Below the pieces are notes generated by a model. The model was not told the DNA's origin. It made no database searches and saw nothing but the letters and a program-made list of their open reading frames with translations. This document shows positions 19,598 to 29,650 of a stretch of 64,000 nucleotides of DNA, in pieces. Source of the stretch: Rhizobacter sp. SG703 (GTDB lineage: Bacteria; Pseudomonadota; Gammaproteobacteria; Burkholderiales; Burkholderiaceae_C). Location: assembly GCF_012275445.1 (NCBI RefSeq), contig NZ_JAAZQK010000004.1, positions 492,300 to 556,299 of the forward strand, written 5' to 3'. The position numbers were made by a program, and so were the translations under genes. Each line of letters starts with the position of its first letter. Position 1 is the first letter of the stretch.

Positions 19598-20724
19598 CAC
19601 GCCGCCACCGGCTCGCGCGGCACGCCGTCGTGCACCGGTTCCGGTTCGTCGGGATGGCACTGCGCGATGGTGCAGAAGGCGTCGAAATCGGCGAGAAATG
19701 CATCGAGCAGGTCCGGATCGAAATGCCGGCCGCGCTGCGCCGCCATGATGCAGCGCACCTCGCCGAAGCCGAGCGCCGACTTGTAGACGCGCCGCGAGAT
19801 CAGCGCATCGAACACGTCGGCCACCGCCATCAGCCGCGCGGCCAGCGGGATCGCATCGCCGGCCAGCCCGTCGGGATAGCCGCTGCCGTCCCAGCGCTCA
19901 TGGTGGTGCAGCGCGATCTCGCAGGCGTACGACAGGAACGGCGCCGGCGCATGCGTGTCGGCCACCGCATGCGCGATCGCATCGGCACCGAGCCGGGCAT
20001 GGGTCTTCATCACGGCCCATTCGTCGGGCGTCAGCGGCCCCGGCTTGAGCAGCACGCGGTCCGGGATGCCGACCTTGCCGATGTCGTGCAGCGGTGCGGA
20101 TTTGGCGATCAGCGCGATCGCATGCTCGTCGAGTTCGGCGCGAAAGCGCGGGTGGCCGCCGGCGCGGCGTGCCAGCGCCTCCACATAGGCCTGGGTGCGC
20201 AGCAGGTGGTTGCCGGTCTCGTTGTCGCGCGTCTCGGCCAGCCGCGCCAGCGCGCGCATCGCGACGTCCTGGATGCGCTCGTTCTCGCGCCGGCGCAGCA
20301 GCAGCTCGGCCTGCAAGGCCGCCTTCTCGTCGCGCAGGCTGTCGCGCGCCTGCTTCAGCGCGAGGTGGGTGCGCACCCGCGCCAGCACCACCGCCGGGCG
20401 CAGCGGCTTCGTGATGTAGTCGACCGCGCCTTCGGCCAGCCCGTGGCGCTCGTCGTCGGTGGAATCCATCGCGGTCGCGAAGATCACCGGGATGTCGCAG
20501 GTGGCGGGATCGTCGCGCAGCGCCTGCAGCACCTGGTGGCCGTCCATCAGCGGCATCATCAGGTCGAGCAGGACCAGCTCGGGCGCCGGATGCCGGCGGG
20601 CCAGCTGCAACGCGCGTTCGCCGCTGCGCGCCGCGAGCACCCGGTAGTCGACCTGCAGCAGTTCGCCGAGCACCTGCAGGTTGTCGGGGTTGTCGTCGAC
20701 GATCAACACGGTCGGCTGCCGCAT
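19597..20724 (-). CDS. Response regulator with HD-GYP domain (c-di-GMP phosphodiesterase, RpfG type)
   Basis: 375 aa. Receiver domain (about 3-120; acceptor Asp in [13 protein letters not shown] near residue 53, switch Lys in YITKPLRP), a coiled coil, then an HD-GYP domain with the metal-binding HD in [13 protein letters not shown] (near 213), followed by [14 protein letters not shown] carrying the GYP signature. All the catalytic residues I can check are present, so hydrolysis of c-di-GMP is likely. The start [15 protein letters not shown] (20724) is preferred to the upstream TTG inside the FNR box. It is co-transcribed with the multi-PAS hybrid kinase. Confidence 0.93.
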   Translation of the reverse strand: MRQPTVLIVDDNPDNLQVLGELLQVDYRVLAARSGERALQLARRHPAPELVLLDLMMPLMDGHQVLQALRDDPATCDIPVIFATAMDSTDDERHGLAEGAVDYITKPLRPAVVLARVRTHLALKQARDSLRDEKAALQAELLLRRRENERIQDVAMRALARLAETRDNETGNHLLRTQAYVEALARRAGGHPRFRAELDEHAIALIAKSAPLHDIGKVGIPDRVLLKPGPLTPDEWAVMKTHARLGADAIAHAVADTHAPAPFLSYACEIALHHHERWDGSGYPDGLAGDAIPLAARLMAVADVFDALISRRVYKSALGFGEVRCIMAAQRGRHFDPDLLDAFLADFDAFCTIAQCHPDEPEPVHDGVPREPVAA

Positions 20725-20763
20725 GTCGGTGCTCCCGGTGCCGGGAGCGGCACCTGTGGCGGC

Positions 20764-20805
20764 AGTCTCGGCATTCGCCGCGGGCGGGCAGTTGATCGGC
20801 GTCAA
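20764..20805 (-). promoter_or_regulatory. FNR box upstream of the HD-GYP/hybrid kinase operon
   Basis: Forward bases 20792-20805 read TTGAT-CGGC-GTCAA, an excellent FNR site. On the minus strand a GAGACT hexamer at 20769-20764, with A and T at the key -11 and -7 positions, lies 22 bases beyond the box. The predicted start is near 20757, giving a 33-base leader. The -10 match is weak, as expected of an activator-dependent promoter. Confidence 0.72.
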
Positions 20806-20859
20806 GCGGTGGCGGACCGGGCGGCCGCGTGCCCTGCCCGCGTGCGGAACCGCACGGCC

Positions 20860-21900
20860 TCAGCGCGGTGCCGCGCTGCGCAGCTCCAGGTAGCCGCCGG
20901 CGCGGAACACCGTCAGCCGCGTGCCCGCCAGCGTGCGCCACGACAGCAGCGCGCGCACGAAGTCGCCGCTGTCGCCGAGGGCCCGGCCGTTCATGCCGAC
21001 CACGATGTCGCCGACGCGCAGGCCCAGCGACGCCGCGACGCTGCCGCGTGCCACCGCGTTGACGAAGGCCCCTCGCGCATCCGGGCGGCCGGCGTGCCAG
21101 GCCGCGAGCGGCGACACGTCCTCGAAGCCGGCGCCCAGCCGCGGCCGGGGCGCGGCACCGTCGCTGCGCAGTTCGGCCACCACCTGCTGCACCACCTCGA
21201 TCGGCATGAACAGGCTGACGCCCGAGGTGCCGTACGGGCCGACCACGGTGCGCAGGCTCATGCCGACGATCGCGCCGCGGGCATCCAGCAGCGGCCCGCC
21301 GGAATTGCCGGGGTTCAGCGTCAGGTCGCTCTGGATGAACAGCACCTCGCCGTCCTCCGCGAAATGCCGCGCACGCCCGCCGACGATGCCCGCCACCACC
21401 GAACGGTTCAGGCCGTACGGCTCGCCGATGGCGAGCACCCAGTCGCCGGCGCGCAGCGCGGCCGAGCGCGCGAACACCGGTGCCACGGAAGGCGCCGCAT
21501 CCAGCTCGAGCAGCGCGATGTCCATGTCGCGGTCCATCGCCCGCACGCGCGCCGGGCTGACGCGCTGGTCGGGCAGCTTCACCAGCACCTGGCCGGCACC
21601 GGCCACCACGTGCGCGGCGGTCACGACCGCCCCGCCCTCGTCGATGAAGAAGCCGGCGCCGATGCGCGCCGGCAGCTCGGCGGTGCTCCACGGCGCGAGT
21701 TCGTCGCCGCGCGGCAGCGAGGCCTCGTCGGCGTCCGCTGCATCGTCCGCGCCGATGCCGTAGACGCCGACCGCGAACGCGCCGCCGCGGCTCACCGCCG
21801 CCGCGAAGCCGGCGGCCGGCGCGGGCGACGGCCACGGCGACGGCGCGGCGCAGCCGGCCAGCCCGGCGGCCAGCAGCAGCGTGCCGAGCAGGCGACGCAC
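20860..21900 (-). CDS. DegP/HtrA-like trypsin-fold protease with PDZ domain, putative lipoprotein
   Basis: 346 aa from the GTG at 21900. It opens with a short signal and lipobox (LLLAAGLAGC), so it is probably anchored in the outer or inner membrane facing the periplasm. The chymotrypsin-like core shows the triad His in VVTAAHVV, Asp in DMDIALLEL and Ser in NPGNSGGPLL; a PDZ domain follows (about 255-345, with LGLRVGDIVVGMNGR). One PDZ only, as in DegS-like enzymes. The GTG start lies 4 bases after the hemerythrin stop and directly before the signal peptide. An earlier ATG would overlap that gene by 120 bases and add a non-signal N terminus. Confidence 0.85.
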   Translation of the reverse strand: MRRLLGTLLLAAGLAGCAAPSPWPSPAPAAGFAAAVSRGGAFAVGVYGIGADDAADADEASLPRGDELAPWSTAELPARIGAGFFIDEGGAVVTAAHVVAGAGQVLVKLPDQRVSPARVRAMDRDMDIALLELDAAPSVAPVFARSAALRAGDWVLAIGEPYGLNRSVVAGIVGGRARHFAEDGEVLFIQSDLTLNPGNSGGPLLDARGAIVGMSLRTVVGPYGTSGVSLFMPIEVVQQVVAELRSDGAAPRPRLGAGFEDVSPLAAWHAGRPDARGAFVNAVARGSVAASLGLRVGDIVVGMNGRALGDSGDFVRALLSWRTLAGTRLTVFRAGGYLELRSAAPR

Positions 21901-21904
21901 CCCG

Positions 21905-22540
21905 TCAGCGCCCGCCCGGCGGCCGGTGGCAGTGGCCGTGGCCGATGGCCGGCCCGATGCCCAGCGGCGGCGGCAGGGCCCACAGGATCTTCTTGAAGAC
22001 ATGGCGGTAGTGGTCATCCGGTTCATGGCCGGCCAGCGGGTCGCGGTTGGCGCAGAACGCGCTGTCCAGCGCGGCCCAGTCGTCGGCCGTCAGCACGCGC
22101 TCGGCGAGCGGCAGCACCTCGGCCTCCTCGGCCTGGATGTGCGCCAGGTAGAAGTCGATGTAGCGCAGCATGGCCTGCTCGAAGCGATCGCGGCGCACGC
22201 TCAACTGGCCGGTGTCGGCCATCATCTCGAAGCCGAGCAGCTCGTGCTCCAGCTCGCGGATCGCGCGCTCGCCGTCGGCGTGATCGCGGTCGAGCCGGTC
22301 CAGCACCGCATCGCCTTCGGTCGTGCGCCGCCGCAGCAGCGGGAACAGCAGTTCGCTCTCCTTCGCATGGTGCAGGCGCTCGGGAAACTCGTCGACGTAG
22401 AACAGCATCGCGCGCAGCACGCCGAAATCCGGCAGGCTGCCGCGGCGCCGGTGGTCGGCCAGCAGCAGGCTGATCGAGCGCAGCATCGCCGACATGGCGC
22501 TGTGCTCTTCGAGGATGACGCGCACGGCAGCGTGATGCAT
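21905..22540 (-). CDS. Hemerythrin-like HHE domain protein
   Basis: 211 aa. A four-helix hemerythrin-type fold is suggested by spaced metal ligands: an early His in ILEEHSAM, HHAKESELLFPLL (His and Glu), DRDHADGERAI, then HIQAEEAEVLPLA. Such proteins bind a di-iron centre and act in O2 or NO/Fe-S stress handling (YtfE/DnrN relatives). The C terminus is Gly/His/Pro-rich (GHGHCHRPPGGR), an odd tail that could bind metal. It heads a two-gene unit with the PDZ protease and carries an FNR box upstream, which fits a low-oxygen/NO role. Confidence 0.85.
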   Translation of the reverse strand: MHHAAVRVILEEHSAMSAMLRSISLLLADHRRRGSLPDFGVLRAMLFYVDEFPERLHHAKESELLFPLLRRRTTEGDAVLDRLDRDHADGERAIRELEHELLGFEMMADTGQLSVRRDRFEQAMLRYIDFYLAHIQAEEAEVLPLAERVLTADDWAALDSAFCANRDPLAGHEPDDHYRHVFKKILWALPPPLGIGPAIGHGHCHRPPGGR

Positions 22541-22569
22541 GGCAGGGTCCCGGCCGACGAAAGGCCTTC

Positions 22570-22611
22570 AGCTTCGCGCCGCGCCGGCCGATGTGCCTTG
22601 ATGCGCGTCAA
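22570..22611 (-). promoter_or_regulatory. FNR box upstream of the hemerythrin/protease operon
   Basis: TTGAT-GCGC-GTCAA at 22598-22611. For the minus-strand hemerythrin gene a GAAGCT hexamer at 22575-22570 stands 22 bases beyond the box (A at -11, T at -7), with the start near 22563 and a 23-base leader. Read in the other direction no comparable hexamer is found before the kinase at 22755, so the minus strand is favoured. Confidence 0.72.
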
Positions 22612-22754
22612 CTCCGCGATCCGACGCAAGTCGATCGGAAATCGATGCCCCTCGGCTTGCGCAACCGGCCCGCGCGGAGTTGAATCGGGGGGGGATGCAC
22701 CAGAACAACCCAACGCATCGGGCGCCGGGTCCGTCCCGGTGATGGGGAGGCGAA

Positions 22755-24569
22755 ATGACAACGACCGAGCTGCTGGCCGCACGGCTGGCCCATGATTCGC
22801 CGGAGGCGCTTGCCGCGACCGCGGCCGACGACACCATCACGTGGTGGAATGACGCCGCGCAGGCGTTGTTCGGCTACCGCAGCGACGAGGCCATCGGACG
22901 CCGGCTCGGCGAGTTGCTGCTGCCGGCCGGCGTGACCGAGCCGCAGCACGACGGCCGCAGCCGCGAGGCGGTGCGCCGCTGCAAGGACGGCTCGCTGATC
23001 TACGTGCTCGCCTCGTCGCGCCGGCTGGACGACGCGTCGGGCGGTCCGTCCCATGTGCACAGCATGGCCGACGTGACCCACATGAAGGTCGCCCGCGACG
23101 CCCGCCTGATCGACACCCGCTACCGCGAGCTGCTGGAATCGACCCCCGATGCCATCGTGATCGTCAACGACATCGGCCGCATCGTGTTCGTCAACGGCCA
23201 GGCCGAAGCGGTCTTCGGCTACGGGCGCGACGAACTGTCCGGCCGCGTGCTCGAACAATTGATGCCGCCGCGCTACCGCGCCGCGCACGGCGCGCATCTG
23301 ACGCGCTACCTCGCGCAGTCGCGCACGCGCGAGATGGGCGTCGGGCTGGAGCTGTACGGGCTGCGCAAGAACGGCGAGGAATTCCCGGTCGAGATCAGCC
23401 TGAGCCCGCTGGAGACCGATGCCGGTCGCATGGGCATGAGCGCGATCCGCGACATGACCTACCGGCGCAAGGCCGAGCAGAAGTTCCGCGGCCTGCTCGA
23501 ATCCGCCCCCGACGCGATCGTGATCGTCGACCACAACGGCCGCATCCTGCTGGTGAACACGCAGACCGAGCGGCTGTTCGGCTACCCGCGCGCCGAACTG
23601 CTCGGCGAGCCGATCGAGGTGCTGGTGCCCGAGCGCTTCCGGGCGCTGCACCCGGGCCACCGGCAGCAGTTCTTCGCCGACCCGAAGGTGCGGCCGATGG
23701 GCGCCGGGCTCGAGCTGCAGGGCCGCCGGCGCGACGGCTCGGAGTTCCCGGTCGAGATCAGCCTGAGCCCGCTGGAGACCGAGGACGGCACGCTGGTCAG
23801 CGGCTCGATCCGCGACATCTCCGAACGACGCCGCGTCGAGCATGCGCTGCAGGAGAAGAACGTCGAGCTCGAACGCGCGAACCAAGCCAAGGACAAGTTC
23901 CTCGCGACGATGAGCCACGAGCTGCGCACGCCGCTGAACGCGGTGATCGGCTTCACCGGGCTGCTGCTGATGAAGCTGCCGGGCCCGCTGACCGCCGACC
24001 AGGAGAAGCAGCTGGCGATGGTGCAGTCCAGCGCCAAGCACCTGCTGTCGCTGATCAACGACCTGCTCGACCTCGCGAAGATCGACGCCGGCAACGTGCA
24101 GATGCAGTTCAAGCCGGTCGCCTGCCGCTCGCTGGTGGAGGAAGTCGCCGCGACGCTGCGCCCGGCGGCCGAGGCCAAGGGCCTGCGGTTGTTGGTGCAG
24201 CTGCCGGCGCAGGAGGTGTCGGTCGACACCGACCAGCGCGCGCTGCAGCAGATCCTGATCAACCTGGTGAGCAATGCCGTCAAGTTCACCGACAGCGGCA
24301 CGGTGACCGTCGTGCTGGACAGCCAACCCGCGAGCGGCGTGTCGCTGTCGGTCACCGACACCGGGCCGGGCATCGGCGCCGACGAGCAGGCGCGGCTCTT
24401 CCAGGCCTTCACGCGCGTGGGCAGCGCGACCGCGCGCAGCCGCATCGAAGGCACCGGCCTCGGGCTCTACCTGAGCCGCAAGCTGGCCGAACTGCTGGGC
24501 GGGCGCATCGAGCTCGACAGCGAGCCGGCGCGCGGCAGCCGCTTCACGTTGTCGCTGCCGCGGTCATGA
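22755..24569 (+). CDS. Triple-PAS sensor histidine kinase
   Basis: 604 aa, soluble. Three PAS domains (about 10-115, 120-240, 245-365). The second and third are clearly related copies: both contain ESxPDAIVIV and the identical string [13 protein letters not shown], pointing to an internal duplication. Then HisKA ([21 protein letters not shown], His near 388) and ATPase domain ([25 protein letters not shown]). No receiver is fused; a double-receiver protein follows with an ATGA overlap. The ligand is not predictable; a haem-binding PAS is possible but the residues needed cannot be assigned by eye. Confidence 0.92.
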   Translation: MTTTELLAARLAHDSPEALAATAADDTITWWNDAAQALFGYRSDEAIGRRLGELLLPAGVTEPQHDGRSREAVRRCKDGSLIYVLASSRRLDDASGGPSHVHSMADVTHMKVARDARLIDTRYRELLESTPDAIVIVNDIGRIVFVNGQAEAVFGYGRDELSGRVLEQLMPPRYRAAHGAHLTRYLAQSRTREMGVGLELYGLRKNGEEFPVEISLSPLETDAGRMGMSAIRDMTYRRKAEQKFRGLLESAPDAIVIVDHNGRILLVNTQTERLFGYPRAELLGEPIEVLVPERFRALHPGHRQQFFADPKVRPMGAGLELQGRRRDGSEFPVEISLSPLETEDGTLVSGSIRDISERRRVEHALQEKNVELERANQAKDKFLATMSHELRTPLNAVIGFTGLLLMKLPGPLTADQEKQLAMVQSSAKHLLSLINDLLDLAKIDAGNVQMQFKPVACRSLVEEVAATLRPAAEAKGLRLLVQLPAQEVSVDTDQRALQQILINLVSNAVKFTDSGTVTVVLDSQPASGVSLSVTDTGPGIGADEQARLFQAFTRVGSATARSRIEGTGLGLYLSRKLAELLGGRIELDSEPARGSRFTLSLPRS

Positions 24570-25363
24570 GCGCGCGCGTGCTGATCGTCGAAGACAACGC
24601 GATCAACCGCGAGTTGATGGACTACCTGCTGCGCGCGTTCGGCTTCGAGACGATGAAGGCGGCCGACGGCGCCGTGGGGCTGGAGATCGCCCGCCGCGAG
24701 CGGCCCGACCTGATCCTGTGCGACATCCAGATGCCGGTGCTCGACGGCCCGGGGTTCGCGCGCGAGGCGAAGGCCGACCCGGTGCTGCACGGCACCCCGC
24801 TGGTCGCGGTGACCGCGTTCGCGATGGTGGGCGACCGCGACCGGCTGCTGGCGCTGGGCTTCGACGGCTACATCGCGAAGCCGCTGGAGCCGCTGGCCTT
24901 CATCCAGGCCGTCAACGCCTCGCTGCCGGCGGCGCTGCGCGCCAACGGCCCGGCGCAGCCGCCGCCGGCGTACACCAGCCTGCCGCCGAGCGGCATGACG
25001 GTGCTGGTGCTCGACGACTCGCAGGTCAACCTGCAGCTCAAGCGCGACCTGCTGCAGCCGCACGGCTACACCGTCGTGACGGCCGACACGCCGGCGCAGG
25101 CGCTGCGGCTCGCGCGCGAGCACCGGCCGGCGCTGATCATCTCGGACGTCGGCATGTCCGAAGGCAGCGGCTTCGACTTCATCCGCGACGTGAAGGCCGA
25201 TGCGCAGCTGCGCGACATCCCGTTCATCTTCCTGTCGTCCACGCACTGGAACGAGGCCTCGCGGACGCTCGGCCTGCAGCTCGGCGCGTTCCGCTACCTG
25301 CTGCGCCCGCTGGAGCCGCAGGTGCTGCTCGCCGAGATCGAAGCCTGCCTGCCGCAGCACTGA
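24566..25363 (+). CDS. Response regulator with two receiver domains and no output domain
   Basis: 265 aa. REC1 (about 3-120: [15 protein letters not shown], acceptor Asp in [13 protein letters not shown] near 52, Lys in YIAKPLE) and REC2 (about 147-262: [14 protein letters not shown], acceptor Asp in [11 protein letters not shown] near 194; the usual switch Lys is Arg in RYLLRPLE). There is no DNA-binding or enzymatic domain, so it probably passes phosphate on or acts by protein contact. Its ATG overlaps the kinase stop by four bases, making the pair obligate partners in expression. Confidence 0.92.
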   Translation: MSARVLIVEDNAINRELMDYLLRAFGFETMKAADGAVGLEIARRERPDLILCDIQMPVLDGPGFAREAKADPVLHGTPLVAVTAFAMVGDRDRLLALGFDGYIAKPLEPLAFIQAVNASLPAALRANGPAQPPPAYTSLPPSGMTVLVLDDSQVNLQLKRDLLQPHGYTVVTADTPAQALRLAREHRPALIISDVGMSEGSGFDFIRDVKADAQLRDIPFIFLSSTHWNEASRTLGLQLGAFRYLLRPLEPQVLLAEIEACLPQH

Positions 25364-25371
25364 ACGCCCCC

Positions 25372-26136
25372 ATGCCCCTTCAATACGCCCGCCGCCTCAG
25401 CAGCCGCCAGCGCTCGGTCCAGGCCGACCGGCACCTGGGCGTGGCACTGACCTTCGTCGCCGGGGCCACCAATGCCGGCGCCTTCCTGGCGGTGCACCAG
25501 TACACCTCGCACATGACGGGCATCCTGTCGGCGATGGCCGACCACCTGGTGCTCGGCATGTGGGACGTCGTCGCGGCCGGCCTGGGCGCCCTGCTGGCCT
25601 TCACCGCGGGCGCTGCCTGTTCGGCGCTGCTGGTGAACCTCGGCCGCCGCCATCAGTTGCACAGCGAGTTCGCCGGTCCGCTGCTGCTGGAGGCCGCGCT
25701 GCTGCTGGCTTTCGGCCTGCTGGGCAGCCGGCTGGCGGAGCTGCGCAGCTACTTCGTGCCGCTCACCGTGATGCTGCTGTGTTTCACGATGGGGCTGCAG
25801 AACGCGCTGGTCACCAAGCTGTCCCGGGCGGAGATCCGCACCACCCACGTCACCGGCATCGTCACCGACATCGGCATCGAACTCGGGAAGCTGGCCTACT
25901 GGAACCGCTCCCGGTCGCTCGACGGGGTCCTGCGGGTGGAGGCCAACCGCGACCGCCTCGGCCTGCTGGGCCTGCTGCTGCTGAGCTTCTTCTGCGGCGG
26001 CGTGGCCGGCGCGTGGGGATTCAACCGGCATGGCTACGTCGCGACCGTGCCGTTGGCCGCGCTGCTCGGCGCGGTGGCGGTCCCGACGGCCTGGGACGAC
26101 GTCGTCGGCTGGTGGCGGCGCCATCGGAAAGCTTGA
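25372..26136 (+). CDS. DUF1275 (YoaK-type) membrane protein
   Basis: 254 aa, about six membrane helices. The N terminus after RHLGVALTFVAGATNAGAFLAVHQYTSHMTG is the characteristic opening of the DUF1275 family, whose biochemical role is not established; some members are discussed as transporters. It starts 8 bases after the double-receiver gene on the same strand, so it may be its co-transcribed output partner. The next operon (nap) has its own FNR-type promoter starting right at the end of this gene. Confidence 0.85.
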   Translation: MPLQYARRLSSRQRSVQADRHLGVALTFVAGATNAGAFLAVHQYTSHMTGILSAMADHLVLGMWDVVAAGLGALLAFTAGAACSALLVNLGRRHQLHSEFAGPLLLEAALLLAFGLLGSRLAELRSYFVPLTVMLLCFTMGLQNALVTKLSRAEIRTTHVTGIVTDIGIELGKLAYWNRSRSLDGVLRVEANRDRLGLLGLLLLSFFCGGVAGAWGFNRHGYVATVPLAALLGAVAVPTAWDDVVGWWRRHRKA

Positions 26137-26174
26137 CATCCGTCAAGCCGCGGATCGGCGTCCCTGCCTATCCT
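26133..26174 (+). promoter_or_regulatory. FNR box and -10 of napEDABC
   Basis: TTGAC-ATCC-GTCAA at 26133-26146, a symmetric FNR-type site, overlaps the last codons of the DUF1275 gene. TATCCT at 26169-26174 lies 22 bases beyond it, giving a box centre exactly 41.5 bases before the predicted start at 26181 and a 33-base leader to napE. Confidence 0.85.
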
Positions 26175-26213
26175 CGTGCCGATGAAATCGACAAGCCCGA
26201 TCGGCGGGAGCAC

Positions 26214-26372
26214 ATGAACGAAGCTTCCGACGTCCCGACGAAGCGGCAGGAGCGCACCGTGGTGCTCGTGTCGCTGGCGGTGATCGCACCGGTGCTGGCG
26301 GTCGGCGTCGTCGGCGGCTACGGCTTCCTCGTGTGGATCTACCAGCTCTTCGCGGGCCCGCCCGGCAGTTGA
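26214..26372 (+). CDS. napE: Periplasmic nitrate reductase small membrane subunit NapE
   Basis: 52 aa, a single-helix membrane protein with a charged cytoplasmic N terminus (KRQER) and one helix (about 15-45) ending GYGFLVWIYQLFAGPPG, which is the NapE family pattern. It is first in napEDABC as in many proteobacteria. The function is unproven in the family; it is not essential for catalysis. The ATG is preceded by CGGGAG. It is easily missed because of its length. Confidence 0.88.
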   Translation: MNEASDVPTKRQERTVVLVSLAVIAPVLAVGVVGGYGFLVWIYQLFAGPPGS

Positions 26373-26374
26373 GC

Positions 26375-26755
26375 ATGCACCCCCCCGAACTTCACATCGC
26401 GAGCCTGGTCGTCCATTCGACGCCGGCTCGCGCCGCCGCGCTGGCGGCCACGCTGTCGACCCTGCCGCAGGCCGTCGTCCATGCAGTGGGCGCCAACGGC
26501 AAGCTGGTCGTCACGCTGGAAGCCGACGGCGCCGCGCAGATGGTCGCGCAGGTGCAGCAGATCCAACGCACCGATGGCGTCCTGTCGGCAGCGCTGGTCT
26601 ACCAGCATGCCGACACCCTGGATTCGATGAACGAGGAGATTTCCGATGCCGATCGCCCGCAGGGACTTCATCCGGCAGACGGCAGCGGCGAGCGCGGCTG
26701 CGGTCGCCGGCCTGCCACTGCCCGGCCTGACGGCCACCCCGACGGACAACGCTGA
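26375..26755 (+). CDS. napD: NapA maturation chaperone NapD
   Basis: NapD binds the twin-arginine signal of NapA and holds export until the cofactor is inserted. Conserved core [22 protein letters not shown] with [15 protein letters not shown] and [15 protein letters not shown] (residues about 5-90). From the ATG at 26375 the frame runs 126 aa, because it does not stop near the normal family length but continues 110 bases into napA, adding a low-complexity, charged tail of roughly 36 residues. It starts 2 bases after napE. Either the tail is real or a small indel has removed the usual stop. Confidence 0.88.
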   Translation: MHPPELHIASLVVHSTPARAAALAATLSTLPQAVVHAVGANGKLVVTLEADGAAQMVAQVQQIQRTDGVLSAALVYQHADTLDSMNEEISDADRPQGLHPADGSGERGCGRRPATARPDGHPDGQR

Positions 26756-29141
26756 GCTGAAGTGGTCCAAGGCCCCGTGCCGCTTCTGCGGCACCGGCTG
26801 CGGCGTCACCGTCGCGGTCAAGGACAACCGCGTCGTCGCGACGCACGGCGATCTCGAGGCCGAGGTCAACAAGGGCCTGAACTGCGTCAAGGGCTACTTC
26901 CTGTCGAAGATCATGTACGGCGAGGACCGGCTGACGCGCCCGCTGATGCGCATGAAGGACGGCAAGTACGCGAAGGACGGCGAGTTCCAGCACGTCTCCT
27001 GGGACCAGGCCTTCGACGAGATGGCGCGGCAGTTCAAGCGGGTGCTGAAGGAGAAGGGGCCGACCGCGGTCGGCATGTTCGGCTCCGGGCAATGGACGGT
27101 GTGGGAAGGCTATGCGGCGCTGAAGCTGATGAAGGCCGGCTTCCGCTCGAACAACCTCGACCCGAACGCCCGCCACTGCATGGCCTCGGCGGCCGTCGGC
27201 TTCATGCGCACCTTCGGCGCCGACGAGCCGATGGGCTGCTACGACGACATCGAGGCCGCCGACGCGTTCGTGCTGTGGGGCTCGAACATGGCCGAGATGC
27301 ACCCGATCCTGTGGACGCGCGTGACCGACCGGCGCCTCACCGGCAAGGACGTCAAGGTGGCGGTGCTGTCGACCTTCGAGCACCGTTCGTACGAGCTGGC
27401 CGACCTGGACCTCACCTTCACGCCGCAGACCGACCTGGCGATCCTGAACTACATCGCGCACTACATCATCTCGACCGGCCGGGTGAACCGCTCGTTCGTC
27501 GAGAAGCACACCACGTTCAAGCTCGGCAACGCCGACATCGGCTACGGCCTGCGGCCGGAGCACCCGCTGCAGAAGGCGGCGAAGAACGCCAACGCCGCCG
27601 GCGGCTCGAAGCCGATGAGCTTCGACGAATTCGCGAAGTTCGTCGCCACCTACGACCTCGAGTACACCGCGAAGCTGAGCGGCGTGCCGAAGAACCGCCT
27701 GCAGGCGCTGGCCGAGCTGTACGCCGACCCGAAGGTGAAGGTGATGTCGTTCTGGACCATGGGCTTCAACCAGCACACCCGCGGGGTCTGGGCGAACAAC
27801 ATGGTCTACAACATCCACCTGCTCACCGGCAAGATCGCGACGCCGGGCAACAGCCCGTTCTCGCTGACCGGCCAGCCGTCGGCCTGCGGCACCGCGCGCG
27901 AGGTCGGCACCTTCGCGAACCGGCTGCCGGCCGACATGGTGGTCACCAACCCCAAGCACCGCGCGCACGCCGAAGAGATCTGGAAGCTGCCCGACGGCAC
28001 CATCCCCGACGTGCCCGGCTACCACGCGGTGCTGCAGAACCGCATGCTCAAGGACGGCAAGCTCAACGCCTACTGGGTGATGGTCAACAACAACATGCAG
28101 GCCGGCGCCAACCTGACGCAGGAAGGCTACCCGGGCTACCGCAACCCCGACAACTTCGTCGTGGTGTCCGACGCCTACCCGACCGTCACCGGGCTGGCCG
28201 CCGACCTGATCCTGCCGGCCGCGATGTGGGTCGAGAAGGAAGGCGCCTATGGCAACGCCGAGCGGCGCACCCACTTCTGGCACCAGCTGGTCGGCCCGCC
28301 GGGCGAGGCGAAGTCCGACCTGTGGCAGCTGATGGAGTTCTCCAAGCGCTTCAAGATCGAGGAGGTCTGGCCGGCCGAGCTGATCGCGAAGAAGCCGGAG
28401 TACCGCGGCAAGACCTTGTTCCAGGTGCTGTTCGAGAACGGCCAGGTCAACGCCTTCCCGGCCTCGCAGGTCGAGGCCGGCTATGCGAACGACGAGGCGA
28501 AGGCCTTCGGGTTCTATCCGCAGAAGGGACTGTTCGAGGAGTACGCGAGCTTCGGCCGCGGCCACGGCCACGACCTGGCGCCGTTCGACCGCTACCACCA
28601 GGTGCGCGGGCTGCGCTGGCCGGTGGTCGACGGCAAGGAGACGCGCTGGCGCTACAAGGAAGGCTCGGACCCCTACGTGAAGCCGGGCAGCGACTGGCAG
28701 TTCTACGGCAACCCGGACGGCAAGGCGGTGATCTTCGCGTTGCCGTACGAGCCGCCGCCGGAGGTGCCCGACCGCGACTTCCCGTTCTGGCTGTCGACCG
28801 GCCGCGTGCTGGAGCACTGGCACTCGGGCTCGATGACGCGCCGGGTGCCCGAGCTGCATGCCGCGGTGCCGAACGCCGTCTGCTACATGCACCCGGACGA
28901 CGCGAAGGCGCTGGGCGTGCGGCGCGGCGACGAGATCGAGGTCGCCTCGCGCCGCGGCGCGATGCGCACGCGGGTCGAGACGCGCGGGCGCAACAAGCCG
29001 CCGCGCGGGCTGGTGTTCGTGCCATGGTTCGATGCCAGCCAGCTGATCAACAAGGTCACGCTGGACGCCACCGACCCGATCTCGTTCCAGACCGATTTCA
29101 AGAAGTGCGCGGTGCGCATCGCGAAGGTCGCCGCGGCGTGA
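26646..29141 (+). CDS. napA: Periplasmic nitrate reductase catalytic subunit
   Basis: Reduces nitrate to nitrite in the periplasm using a Mo-bis-MGD cofactor and one [4Fe-4S] cluster; 831 aa, normal. Tat signal [10 protein letters not shown] at residue 5, cluster cysteines in CRFCGTGCG plus a distant Cys in GLNCVKGY, and the molybdenum-ligand Cys in NARHCMASA. The C-terminal cofactor-binding domain shows [24 protein letters not shown] precedes the ATG. It needs NapD for export and takes electrons from NapB. It is not a proton-pumping enzyme and usually serves redox balancing or the first step of denitrification. Confidence 0.97.
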   Translation: MPIARRDFIRQTAAASAAAVAGLPLPGLTATPTDNAELKWSKAPCRFCGTGCGVTVAVKDNRVVATHGDLEAEVNKGLNCVKGYFLSKIMYGEDRLTRPLMRMKDGKYAKDGEFQHVSWDQAFDEMARQFKRVLKEKGPTAVGMFGSGQWTVWEGYAALKLMKAGFRSNNLDPNARHCMASAAVGFMRTFGADEPMGCYDDIEAADAFVLWGSNMAEMHPILWTRVTDRRLTGKDVKVAVLSTFEHRSYELADLDLTFTPQTDLAILNYIAHYIISTGRVNRSFVEKHTTFKLGNADIGYGLRPEHPLQKAAKNANAAGGSKPMSFDEFAKFVATYDLEYTAKLSGVPKNRLQALAELYADPKVKVMSFWTMGFNQHTRGVWANNMVYNIHLLTGKIATPGNSPFSLTGQPSACGTAREVGTFANRLPADMVVTNPKHRAHAEEIWKLPDGTIPDVPGYHAVLQNRMLKDGKLNAYWVMVNNNMQAGANLTQEGYPGYRNPDNFVVVSDAYPTVTGLAADLILPAAMWVEKEGAYGNAERRTHFWHQLVGPPGEAKSDLWQLMEFSKRFKIEEVWPAELIAKKPEYRGKTLFQVLFENGQVNAFPASQVEAGYANDEAKAFGFYPQKGLFEEYASFGRGHGHDLAPFDRYHQVRGLRWPVVDGKETRWRYKEGSDPYVKPGSDWQFYGNPDGKAVIFALPYEPPPEVPDRDFPFWLSTGRVLEHWHSGSMTRRVPELHAAVPNAVCYMHPDDAKALGVRRGDEIEVASRRGAMRTRVETRGRNKPPRGLVFVPWFDASQLINKVTLDATDPISFQTDFKKCAVRIAKVAAA

Positions 29142-29157
29142 GGCACAGGAAGAACCC

Positions 29158-29637
29158 ATGAATGCACTCCGATTGCTGGCGCGGTCATGCGCCCTGGCCT
29201 GCGCGCTGGCTTGCGCGGCCGCCGCCGCGGCCCCGCCGCTGCTGCAGGACGCGATGCGCGGCCCGACCCCGATCCTCGACAACGCGGTGCCGCCGCGGCT
29301 GGCCAATGCGGTCAACGACGACCAGCGCCGCACGCGCAACTACGACATGCAGCCGCCGATCGTCCCGCACCGGGTCGACGGCTACCAGGTCGACCGCAAC
29401 TTCAACAAGTGCCTGGACTGCCACGCCCGCGCCCGCACCGGATTCAGCCAGGCGGTGCCGGTGAGCGTCACGCACTACATCGACCGCAGCGGCAAGGTGC
29501 TGGCGCAGATCTCGACGCGCCGCTACTTCTGCCAGCAGTGCCACGTGGCGCAGGAGCCGGTGCGTCCGCTGGTGGCCAACACCTTCGAGGACGTCGACAC
29601 GGTGCTGCGCAAGGCCGCCGCCGCCCCCCAACGCTGA
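29158..29637 (+). CDS. napB: Periplasmic nitrate reductase dihaem cytochrome c subunit
   Basis: 159 aa with a Sec signal peptide (about 1-25) and two haem-binding motifs, CLDCH and CQQCH, about 43 residues apart as in NapB. The upstream MQPPIVPH and [11 protein letters not shown] stretches are also family hallmarks. It passes electrons from NapC to NapA. It starts 16 bases after napA. Confidence 0.96.
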   Translation: MNALRLLARSCALACALACAAAAAAPPLLQDAMRGPTPILDNAVPPRLANAVNDDQRRTRNYDMQPPIVPHRVDGYQVDRNFNKCLDCHARARTGFSQAVPVSVTHYIDRSGKVLAQISTRRYFCQQCHVAQEPVRPLVANTFEDVDTVLRKAAAAPQR

Positions 29638-29650
29638 CCGGAGGCCTGCC

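Noticed and set aside
22598..22646. FNR box at 22.6 kb as a promoter for the plus-strand kinase at 22755
   Set aside because: No -10-like hexamer at the right distance in that direction, while one exists toward the hemerythrin gene.
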